DNA of 64,000 nucleotides from Allobogoriella alba. Its GTDB lineage: Bacteria; Actinomycetota; Actinomycetes; Actinomycetales; Actinomycetaceae. Every line of letters begins with the position of its first letter. Position 1 is the stretch's first letter. Under the pieces are notes generated by a model that saw nothing but the letters and a program-made list of their open reading frames with translations, was not told where the DNA came from and did not search any database. Positions 23,818-31,143 of the stretch are shown piece after piece. The translations under genes and the position numbers were made by a program. The stretch covers positions 1,488,001 through 1,552,000 of the forward strand of contig NZ_JBHTCQ010000001.1 in assembly GCF_042665525.1 (NCBI RefSeq), in the 5' to 3' direction.

Positions 23818-25574
23818 CCAGACCGATCACTCCTCGCGCACCCCACCCGATGAGCCGCCGCACCGTGCTGGGCGGCATGGGCGGCGCCACCCTGGCCACG
23901 CTCCTGGCGGCCTGCAGCGGCGGCGGGCCGCCGGGCAGCGGCGGTGGTGGCGGGAACGGTGGCGGCGGTGGTGGTTCCGAGGGCGGTGGCGTCCTGGTGG
24001 TCGGGACCGCCGTCGCCGCGTCGAACCAGTTCCCGGCGAACTTCAACCGCTACGGCGGCGGCGACACCGCGCCGGGTGTCGACCTCGTCTACGAGACGCT
24101 CTTCCGCATCTCCTCCAAGGACGGTGGGCAGCTGGTGCCCGTGCTGGCCGAGAGCGCCGAGCACTCCGAGGACGGTACGCAGGTCACCTACACGCTGCGC
24201 CGCGACGTGACCTGGTCCGACGGAGAGCCGTTCACCTCCCGCGACGTGCTGTACACCCTCGGCACGATCTACGGCGAGCCCAACCCGAGCCCCGCCGAGG
24301 ACGAGTTCGTGTGGCTGGCCGCCCCGATCGAGACCCCCGACGACCACACCGTGATCGTCACCTACAACACCGACCAGCGGCAGCAGGAGGTCAACCTCGC
24401 GCTGTACTACCCGATCGTGCCGGCACACGTGTTCCAGCAGGGAGACGAGCTGGCCTTCCCGGAGGACACCATGGCCGAGCCGGTCGGCACCGGCCCGTTC
24501 GTGCTGAAGAGCTTCGGCAGCCAGCTCGTGCAGTACGAGGCGCGCGACGACTACTGGGGCGGCGAGATCGCGGTCGGTCAGATCGACTTCGTGCCGGCGG
24601 GCCAGGCCGGCAACATCGAGACCCAGATCACCCAGGGCAACGTCGACCTGGCCGAGGGGGGCGCCCCCGGCGTCGTGGAGGGCTTCGCCACCATGGCGGA
24701 GACCAACCAGTACGACTTCATCTCCGACGGGGCCTCACGCGGGGTGATCTTCCAGGTCCAGAACGCCGACCGCCCGATGGCCGACCTCAACCTGCGCAAG
24801 GCGCTGCGCGGCGCGATCGACGTCGAGGCCGTCGCCTCGGCCGCCGGCATCGGCTACACCCTCCCCAACCTCGCGGGCGTGGACCCGGTCATCAACCAGT
24901 CGCTGCAGCGGCCCGAGCTCAACGAGCCGATCGCGATGGATCTCGAGCAGGCCATGGCCGACCTCGAGGCGTCCGACTGGTCCATCAACGCCGCCGGCCA
25001 CCTGGAGAAGGACGGCCGCGAGCACCGGCTGTCCATCCAGGTGCAGAACGACGACCCGACCGACATGGTCACCGTCCCGGTGATCGTGGCGCAGTGGAAG
25101 GAGAACCTCGGCCTCGAGGTCACCTTCGACCCGAAGCCGAAGGACGTCATGGACCGGGTGCTGCAGACCGGGGACTTCGACCTGGTGGTCAGCGGCCTGA
25201 ACTACCCGGGCACGCCGTGGAGCAACTACACGATGTACGACCAGCCCGTCCCGGCGCCCGGGGAGGAGACCACCAACGGCAACTGGGGCCGGTACGAGTG
25301 GTCGGAGGAGACGGCGGCCGCGATGGAGATCCTCGTCTCGACGCTGAACTACCCGGAGAACGCCGAACGGATCGCCGAGGGGGTCCAGGGCGTGCAGGAC
25401 GGGATCGTCGCCGACTGCCCGTACATCCCGTACCAGGGTGGCGGCATCGGCATGATGTCCTCCTCGACGAACTGGTCCGCGCTGCCCGAGCTGGCGGACG
25501 TCGACTACTTCCCGCGCGTGGGCGGGAGCGCCAACCTGAACCTCCTGGTCCAGGACCTCGAGCCCACGTCCTGA
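23814..25574 (+). CDS. Family 5 ABC transporter substrate-binding lipoprotein
   Basis: A 586-residue extracellular binding protein of the Dpp/Opp (SBP_bac_5) class. A twin-arginine motif (MSRRTVLGGMGG, residues 13-24) and lipobox LLAAC with Cys34 are followed by a long Gly-rich linker (35-60) that spaces the protein from the membrane. The fold contains LVYETLFRISSKDGGQLVPVLAESAE, TYTLRRDVTWSDGEPFTSRDVLYTL and GTGPFVLKSFG. The family also transports oligosaccharides (for example chitobiose and cello-oligomers in some bacteria). With a GH85 gene 80 bases downstream, N-glycan or glycopeptide ligands are plausible. Confidence 0.9.
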   Translation: MTRPITPRAPHPMSRRTVLGGMGGATLATLLAACSGGGPPGSGGGGGNGGGGGGSEGGGVLVVGTAVAASNQFPANFNRYGGGDTAPGVDLVYETLFRISSKDGGQLVPVLAESAEHSEDGTQVTYTLRRDVTWSDGEPFTSRDVLYTLGTIYGEPNPSPAEDEFVWLAAPIETPDDHTVIVTYNTDQRQQEVNLALYYPIVPAHVFQQGDELAFPEDTMAEPVGTGPFVLKSFGSQLVQYEARDDYWGGEIAVGQIDFVPAGQAGNIETQITQGNVDLAEGGAPGVVEGFATMAETNQYDFISDGASRGVIFQVQNADRPMADLNLRKALRGAIDVEAVASAAGIGYTLPNLAGVDPVINQSLQRPELNEPIAMDLEQAMADLEASDWSINAAGHLEKDGREHRLSIQVQNDDPTDMVTVPVIVAQWKENLGLEVTFDPKPKDVMDRVLQTGDFDLVVSGLNYPGTPWSNYTMYDQPVPAPGEETTNGNWGRYEWSEETAAAMEILVSTLNYPENAERIAEGVQGVQDGIVADCPYIPYQGGGIGMMSSSTNWSALPELADVDYFPRVGGSANLNLLVQDLEPTS

Positions 25575-25587
25575 TCCCCCGACCCCC

Positions 25588-25623
25588 GGGCGGGCGGCGC
25601 GGCACCCCTCCTGCCGCCCGCCC
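25588..25623 (+). terminator. Hairpin between binding-protein and GH85 genes
   Basis: An 11-pair stem (GGGCGGGCGGC 25588-25598 with GCCGCCCGCCC 25613-25623) closes a 14-base loop. It sits directly after the lipoprotein gene, where importer operons often carry a stem-loop that stabilises the binding-protein message and attenuates downstream genes. GH85 would then be made at a lower level than the lipoprotein. Confidence 0.6.
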
Positions 25624-25654
25624 GTCCGGGCCCGCCGTACCGAGGAGCTGACCG

Positions 25655-27517
25655 GTGCCCGTGAACGTGTTCGACTCCCTTGCCTACGGGCGCGGCCTGG
25701 ACGCGCCCGTGGCCCCCGCGTTCTACCCCGGCCCGGTCCCGGTGCGGGACGACGGCGTGGCCCGCCGCTCGATCCTCGACTGGTCCCCGGCCGCCGACCC
25801 GGACCTGCCGCTGCTGCGCAGCACCGTTCCGCTCGCCGCACGCCGGCCGCTGGACCCCGCCCGGCGGCCGGGTCCGCGCGTGATGAGCCTCGCCGGCTTC
25901 GGCCGCACCGGGGCCCGCTCGCTGCAGGGCGGCCCCACGGACGTCCACTACTCGTTCACCCACTGGGACCTTCTCGACCTGCTCGTCGTCTGGGGCGGCT
26001 CGTCCGCCGAGGGCCTGATCGTGGTCCCCGAGGCACCCGTGGTGGACGCCGGTCACCGCGCCGGCGTGCCCGTGCTCGGCACCGTGTTCCTCCCGCAGCG
26101 CGAGCACGGCGGCGTCCCGGAGTGGACCGACGAGCTGCTCGCCCGGGACGACGACGGCACGTTCCTGCTGACCGGCCGGCTCGCCGAGGCGGCCGAGGTG
26201 CTCGGCTTCGACGGCTGGTTCGTCAACGCCGAGACCCAGCTCGAGCCGGACAACGGGACCAGCGAGCGTGCGCGGGGCACCGCCGCGGAGATGCTCGCCT
26301 TCGTACGGGACCTGGGTCCCCGGGTCGACCACCTGGTCTGGTACGACTCCATGACCCGCGAGGGCCGCATCTGGTGGCAGGACGGCGTCACCGAGGAGAA
26401 CCGCGAGTTCGTGGCCCGGCCCGGCGGCGCCGGACCGTCCGAGGTCTTCCTCAACTTCAACTGGGCCAAGCGGCCCGGGCACGTGGACGCCACGCTCGCG
26501 CGGGCCGCCGCACTCGGCCGCGCCGCGACGGACCTGTTCTTCGGAGTCGACACCGAGTCCCACGGCTCGGCGAGCGCGGTCCGGTGGGACGCGCTGGTGG
26601 AGGGCGGCTCGCCGCGCGGGTCGATCGGCCTGTACCGGCCGGAGGGCAGCATCCGGCAGCTGGAGGACTGGTCGCTGGAGGCGTTCCAGGAGACCGAGGC
26701 CCGGTACTGGGAGCCCGCGCCGGCGGGTGCGCGGTGGCCTGGCATCGGCGCCCTCGTGCCGCGCCGCAGCGCCCACCCGCTGCCGGTGGCCACCACCTTC
26801 ACCACCGGAGCCGGACGCGAGTACCACGTGGACGGGGAACCGTCCGGCCTCGGCCCGTGGCACCACCTCGGCGTGCAGGACCCGCTGCCGCCCGAGCGCT
26901 GGGCCGGCCGCGGGCACGGCCTCGCCCCGGCGCTGGACTTCGATCGGGCCTGGCAGGGCGGGGAGGCGCTGCGCCTGGCGCCCGCGACCGAGCCCGGCTC
27001 GGTCCTGGTGTGGCGGGGCCCGGCCGGCGACCTCCCGGACCACTGGCCGGCCGAGGTCGTCGCGGAGGGCCGGGCGGTCTACGTCCTGGAGGTCGAGGAC
27101 GACGGCGGAACCCAGCGGGTCGCGCTCGCGGACGCCGGGCCCGCCTCCGGCACCGGGTCGTGGCGCCGGTGGTCCGCCGTCGTGCCGCGGGCACCGCGTG
27201 GCAGCGTCACGGTTCGGCTCGAGGTGACCGGCCCGGAACCCGTGCTGGTCGGCGGACTCGTCCTGGGTGAGATGCCGGGCACCCCGCCGGCCGCCCCGAC
27301 CGGGCTGGTGGCCGTCCGGCGGCCGGACGGGCTGCTGCTGACCTGGGACCGCGACCCGCAGGTGCACCACTGGGAGGTGCTGGTGGCCGGCCGGCCGGTC
27401 GGGCTGGCGTCCGGGGGAGCGTTCCGCCTCCCGGCCGGGACGGAGCGCGCGCAGGTCGCGCTGCGCGCGGTCTCCGCGCGCTGGGAGCGCTCGAGTCAGA
27501 CCAGCCCGCGGTCCTGA
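25655..27517 (+). CDS. GH85 endo-beta-N-acetylglucosaminidase, predicted cytoplasmic
   Basis: A 620-residue glycoside hydrolase family 85 enzyme, which cuts between the two core GlcNAc residues of N-glycans by substrate-assisted catalysis. The catalytic pair is Asn191 and Glu193 in GFDGWFVNAET; YSFTHWDLLDLLVVWGG (about 99-115) and WYDSMTREGRIWWQDGV (about 229-245) are further family motifs. A jelly-roll-like region (about 370-540) and a C-terminal FN3-like part (about 545-620) follow. There is no signal peptide or anchor, unlike many secreted GH85 enzymes, implying action on imported substrate. GGAGCTG precedes the GTG. The 3' end overlaps the convergent ROK gene by 22 bases. Confidence 0.9.
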   Translation: MPVNVFDSLAYGRGLDAPVAPAFYPGPVPVRDDGVARRSILDWSPAADPDLPLLRSTVPLAARRPLDPARRPGPRVMSLAGFGRTGARSLQGGPTDVHYSFTHWDLLDLLVVWGGSSAEGLIVVPEAPVVDAGHRAGVPVLGTVFLPQREHGGVPEWTDELLARDDDGTFLLTGRLAEAAEVLGFDGWFVNAETQLEPDNGTSERARGTAAEMLAFVRDLGPRVDHLVWYDSMTREGRIWWQDGVTEENREFVARPGGAGPSEVFLNFNWAKRPGHVDATLARAAALGRAATDLFFGVDTESHGSASAVRWDALVEGGSPRGSIGLYRPEGSIRQLEDWSLEAFQETEARYWEPAPAGARWPGIGALVPRRSAHPLPVATTFTTGAGREYHVDGEPSGLGPWHHLGVQDPLPPERWAGRGHGLAPALDFDRAWQGGEALRLAPATEPGSVLVWRGPAGDLPDHWPAEVVAEGRAVYVLEVEDDGGTQRVALADAGPASGTGSWRRWSAVVPRAPRGSVTVRLEVTGPEPVLVGGLVLGEMPGTPPAAPTGLVAVRRPDGLLLTWDRDPQVHHWEVLVAGRPVGLASGGAFRLPAGTERAQVALRAVSARWERSSQTSPRS

Positions 27518-28677
27518 GTGATCGTCTCGACGAGCTCCTCCACGAGCTCCTCGGACTGGATGATCCGCTCGAACGCGGCGGCCGTCAGGGCCGCCGGGTC
27601 GTCGAAGGACGTGCCCTGGACGATCCGCAGGTCCCGGTGCACCAGCGGCAGCGACGTGCGACGCAGCTCCTCGCCGAGCGGGCCGAGCAGCACGTCCCCG
27701 TAACGGGACAGCTCGCCGCCGACCACGAGCACGTCCGGGTCGAAGAGGTTCGAGACCTCGCCGAGCGCCCGGCCGGCCCACCGGCCGGCCTCGGCCACCG
27801 TCGCCTCGCCGAGCCTGGCCGCCGGCGTCTCGCCGGGCCGGCGTGGGGTGAGCCGCTCCACCGCGACGCCCTCCAGCGCCGCGAGCGCCGGCAGCGACGC
27901 GTAGTTGGTCAGGCAGCCGTACTTCCCGCACCAGCACGCCGGGCCCTTCCGGTTCACCGTCATGTGCCCGACCTCGCCGCCCCCGCCGCGGCTGCCGGTG
28001 ATCGGGCGGCCGTCGACCACGAACGACAGACCGACGCCGTGGGAGAGGTGTACGTAGACGAGGTTGTGCGCGCGGCGCCCGGTCTCGTGCACGTACGCGG
28101 TCAGCCCCTGGAGCCGGGCCGCGTTCTCCAGCACCAGCGGGACGTCGAGCATCTCCGCCACGGTCCGGGCCGGGTTGGCACGGGTCCAGACGGAGTCGCG
28201 GTCGTTGGAGAGCGCCTCGCCGGTCTGCCGATCGGTCTGGACGTTGACGGTCACCAGCGCGGAGCGCAGCGGCGCGTCGGCCAGGTCGTCCCGGGTTCGG
28301 AGCCGGTTCACCGCGTCGACCGCGTCGCCGAGCCGCAGCACGCCGAGGCGGTCGACCGGCTCGGGCCAGCTCTCCAGGGCGAGGACGGTGCCGTCGAGCG
28401 TGCCGAGCGCGACGACGGTGCGCCGGGTGAGTGTCACGATCGAGACAACGAGTCCGGCGCGCGGGGAGAGCGTGAGCTTCTCCTTGAGGCGCACCTCGCC
28501 GTCGGGCGGGGGAGAGCTGGCGAACTCGCCGACCACGAGGTCGCTCTCCAGCAGGGCGTTCACGATGTTGGTCGAGGTCGTGCGGGCGACGCCGACCTGG
28601 CGGGCGAGGTCCGCGCGGTGCATGCCGCCGCGCCTGACGAGGGCCGCGAGGGCGCGTTTGAGGTTGCTGTTGAGCAT
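27496..28677 (-). CDS. ROK-family transcriptional regulator
   Basis: A 393-residue NagC/Mlc-type regulator. An N-terminal winged helix (residues 1-60, MHRADLARQVGVARTTSTNIVNALL) is joined to a ROK domain. The zinc site is His238 (EVGHM) with Cys248, Cys250 and Cys255 (CWCGKYGC). The kinase catalytic Asp is missing: the usual ENDANAAALGE stretch reads ENAARLQGL, so it senses sugar rather than phosphorylating it. ROK regulators commonly respond to GlcNAc or its phosphate, which is what GH85 and GH20 would produce. It is divergent from GH20, with a perfect inverted repeat between them, and its 3' end overlaps GH85. Confidence 0.92.
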   Translation of the reverse strand: MLNSNLKRALAALVRRGGMHRADLARQVGVARTTSTNIVNALLESDLVVGEFASSPPPDGEVRLKEKLTLSPRAGLVVSIVTLTRRTVVALGTLDGTVLALESWPEPVDRLGVLRLGDAVDAVNRLRTRDDLADAPLRSALVTVNVQTDRQTGEALSNDRDSVWTRANPARTVAEMLDVPLVLENAARLQGLTAYVHETGRRAHNLVYVHLSHGVGLSFVVDGRPITGSRGGGGEVGHMTVNRKGPACWCGKYGCLTNYASLPALAALEGVAVERLTPRRPGETPAARLGEATVAEAGRWAGRALGEVSNLFDPDVLVVGGELSRYGDVLLGPLGEELRRTSLPLVHRDLRIVQGTSFDDPAALTAAAFERIIQSEELVEELVETITQDRGLV

Positions 28678-28750
28678 CGGGTGCTGGGCCGTCCTTGGTC
28701 CGACTGAGGCACCACTCTAGGCCGAGGGGGCGCCCACGGGAAGGCATTTC

Positions 28751-28782
28751 TGTTCAAGAAATGAACACTATTCCGGTAGGCT
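28751..28782 (+). promoter_or_regulatory. Perfect inverted repeat (ROK operator candidate) and GH20 promoter
   Basis: TGTTCA-agaaa-TGAACA (28751-28767) is a perfect six-base inverted repeat with a five-base spacer. A TAGGCT -10 box follows at 28777-28782, so the repeat covers the -35 region of the GH20 promoter. It is the only such palindrome in the 172 bases between the divergent ROK and GH20 genes. A near copy occurs at 19431-19447. Confidence 0.75.
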
Positions 28783-28849
28783 TCCATGTCAGGTGCCCAG
28801 CACGGGAACCGGCCCGAACCCCTGAGCAGCGTAGCGATGAAGGAGACCC

Positions 28850-30277
28850 GTGTCCCCGCCGAACCTCGTCCCGCAGCCCCGTTCGCTCGCCCCGTCCACC
28901 GGTGACCTCGTCGTCGAGGGTGCCCCGTCCCTCGCCGAGTCCGTCGTGGAGGGCCTGGACGCCGAGGCCTACCGCCTGGTCGTGGACCCCGACGGCGCGA
29001 CCCTCGCCGCGGGCTCCGTGGACGGTCTGGTCCTCGGACGCTCGACCTGGCGACAGGTCCTCGACGCCGCCACCACCGACGGCGAGGGCCGCACCGTGGT
29101 GCCCGGCGTGCGCATCGAGGACGCCCCGGCGTACGCCTGGCGCGGCCTGCACGTGGACTGCTCGCGCCACTTCACCCCGGTCGCCGAGCTCGAGAAGCTC
29201 GTCGACGCGCTCGCGCTGCACCGGATGAACCGGCTGCACCTGCACCTCACCGACGACCAGGGCTGGCGGGTCGAGATCGACGGCTGGCCGCGCCTGACCG
29301 AGGTGGGCGGGTACCGGCGTCGCACCCTCGTCGGGCACCACGGGTCGGCCGAGGGGCCGGACGCCGAGCCCACCTGGACCGACGAGCCGCACGGCGGCTT
29401 CTACACCCAGGACGAGCTGCGCGGCCTGGTCTCCTACGCCGCGGAGCGCGGCGTGGTGATCGTCCCCGAGATCGATCTCCCCGGGCACATGCAGGCCGCT
29501 ATCGCCGCCTACCCCGAGCTGGGGAACCTCGAGGGGCCCGTCGAGGTCCGGGATGTGTGGGGCATCTCCGACCACGTCCTCGCGCCCACGGAGCGGGCGT
29601 TCCAGCTCGTGCGGGACGTGCTCACGCAAGTCATCGCGATCTTCCCGGGGCCCTGGATCCACATCGGCGGCGACGAGTGCCCGACCGTCGAGTGGGAGGC
29701 CTCGGCGCAGGCGCAGCAGTTCATGGCCGACCGCGGGCTGACCTCCGAGCGCCAGATCCAGCGGGAGTTCCTGACCGTGGCGCACGAGGTCATCGCCGGC
29801 GCCGGGCGCACCCTGGTCGGCTGGGACGAGATCGTCGAGGCAGACCCGCCCGCGGACGCCGTGGTGATGCTCTGGCGGCCCGGCGCGGACGTCCCGCTCG
29901 CCGAGCGCCACGGCCTGTCCTGCGTCTATGCGGGTTGCGCCACGCTGTACCTGGACCACTACCAGGGCGACCCGGAGCACGAGCCGCTGGCCATCGGCGG
30001 GCACACCACGCTCGCCGACGTCTACGGCACCACCGAGCTGCCGGCCGACGCGACCGAGCGGCAGCGCGCGCTGCTGCTCGGGGTGCAGGGACAGATCTGG
30101 CGTGAGTACGTGCCGGATGACGAGCACCTCGAGTACATGGTCTTCCCGCGCCTGTGCGCGCTCAGCGAGGTCGCCTGGGGTGTGCGCACGAGCTATGAGG
30201 ACTTCGTGGGCCGCCTCCGGGGTGGGCACCTGGCCCGGCTGGAGAAGCTGGGGGTCCGCTACCGCCCGCTGGACTGA
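28850..30277 (+). CDS. GH20 beta-N-acetylhexosaminidase, predicted cytoplasmic
   Basis: A 475-residue exo-enzyme removing terminal GlcNAc or GalNAc by substrate-assisted catalysis. An N-terminal GH20b-like alpha/beta domain (residues 1-92) precedes the TIM barrel that starts YAWRGLHVDCSRHF. The catalytic pair is Asp275-Glu276 in HIGGDECP; RMNRLHLHLTDDQGWR and VPEIDLPGHMQAA are family motifs. No signal peptide is present. AAGGAG precedes the GTG start. It is transcribed away from the ROK gene under the palindromic site and would complete the breakdown of glycans opened by the GH85 enzyme. Its end overlaps the convergent SDR gene by 19 bases. Confidence 0.93.
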   Translation: MSPPNLVPQPRSLAPSTGDLVVEGAPSLAESVVEGLDAEAYRLVVDPDGATLAAGSVDGLVLGRSTWRQVLDAATTDGEGRTVVPGVRIEDAPAYAWRGLHVDCSRHFTPVAELEKLVDALALHRMNRLHLHLTDDQGWRVEIDGWPRLTEVGGYRRRTLVGHHGSAEGPDAEPTWTDEPHGGFYTQDELRGLVSYAAERGVVIVPEIDLPGHMQAAIAAYPELGNLEGPVEVRDVWGISDHVLAPTERAFQLVRDVLTQVIAIFPGPWIHIGGDECPTVEWEASAQAQQFMADRGLTSERQIQREFLTVAHEVIAGAGRTLVGWDEIVEADPPADAVVMLWRPGADVPLAERHGLSCVYAGCATLYLDHYQGDPEHEPLAIGGHTTLADVYGTTELPADATERQRALLLGVQGQIWREYVPDDEHLEYMVFPRLCALSEVAWGVRTSYEDFVGRLRGGHLARLEKLGVRYRPLD

Positions 30278-31101
30278 GCGCCGGCCCCGCGCCCGGTGAA
30301 GCCTGCCATCGACCCGTGCACGCCCATGAGGTGCGCCACCCGGTCGAACCCACCGGTCGGCAGCACGGCGCGCAGCACCCGGGCCAGGTGCACGCTCGCC
30401 GGCGCGACGACGTGCGGTCGCCCGGCGAGCAGACCGCGCCACGCCAGCTCGACCGCCCGCTCGGGGCTGAGCAGCGGGGTCAGGAGCGGGGCCCGCGCGC
30501 CGGCGAACATGCCGGTGTCCACGTAGGACGGGCTGTAGGTGGTCACCGTGACGTGGTCGTGCCCCGCCTGCGCAAGCTCGAGCCGGAGCGAGTCCGACCA
30601 GTGCAGGACGGCGGCCTTGGACGCCGCGTAGGCGGCCATCCGCGGGACGGGCAGCAGGCCCGACGCGGACGCGACGGTGAGGATCCGCTTGGGCCGTCCG
30701 CCGTCGTCCAGCATGGCGGGCAGGAGGCGGGTGGTGAGCCGGATCGGCGCTGCGGTGTTCACCGCGAGGGTGCGCTCGGCGTCCTCGGGCGCGCTCTGCC
30801 AGGCGTACGCGTTGGAGGAGACGACGCCGGCGTTGTTGACCAGCACGTCCGGGACGAGACCGTCCTCGAGGAGCGTCGCCGCGGCGGCGTCGAGCGCGGC
30901 CGGGTCGGAGAGGTCCACCTGCGCGGTGCGGACCGTCAGTCCGGCCCGGTCCGCCTCCTGCGCCACCTGCTCCAGGGCCGTGGTGTCACGCCCCCACAGC
31001 ACCAGGTGGCGGGCGCCGTCCGCGGCGGCACGGAGCGCGAACAGCCGCCCCATGCCACGCGTCGCACCGGTGATCAGGACACGCGCACCGCGCACACTCA
31101 T
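30259..31101 (-). CDS. SDR-family oxidoreductase
   Basis: A 280-residue short-chain dehydrogenase/reductase. The nucleotide site is TGATRGMG (residues about 12-19), NNAG occurs near 88, and the catalytic Ser-Tyr-Lys is in VASASGLLPVPRMAAYAASKAAV (Tyr-x-x-x-Lys). The C-terminal part resembles the SDR subgroup with a hydrophobic tail found in many actinobacteria. The start at 31101 was chosen for AGGAGAGCTC just upstream; an in-frame ATG at 31128 adds nine residues without homology. The substrate is unknown. It lies downstream of the mannosyltransferase gene on the same strand, 42 bases away. Confidence 0.88.
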   Translation of the reverse strand: MSVRGARVLITGATRGMGRLFALRAAADGARHLVLWGRDTTALEQVAQEADRAGLTVRTAQVDLSDPAALDAAAATLLEDGLVPDVLVNNAGVVSSNAYAWQSAPEDAERTLAVNTAAPIRLTTRLLPAMLDDGGRPKRILTVASASGLLPVPRMAAYAASKAAVLHWSDSLRLELAQAGHDHVTVTTYSPSYVDTGMFAGARAPLLTPLLSPERAVELAWRGLLAGRPHVVAPASVHLARVLRAVLPTGGFDRVAHLMGVHGSMAGFTGRGAGAQSSGR

Positions 31102-31143
31102 GAGCTCTCCTCGGTAGACCGCCGCCATGCTCGCACGGGCCGG

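Noticed and set aside
25505..28747. A 1080-codon open frame on the minus strand across GH85 and the ROK gene
   Set aside because: It is a high-GC shadow frame; its sequence is Arg/Gly/Pro-rich without any family pattern, while GH85 (plus) and ROK (minus, another frame) carry clear catalytic and zinc motifs.
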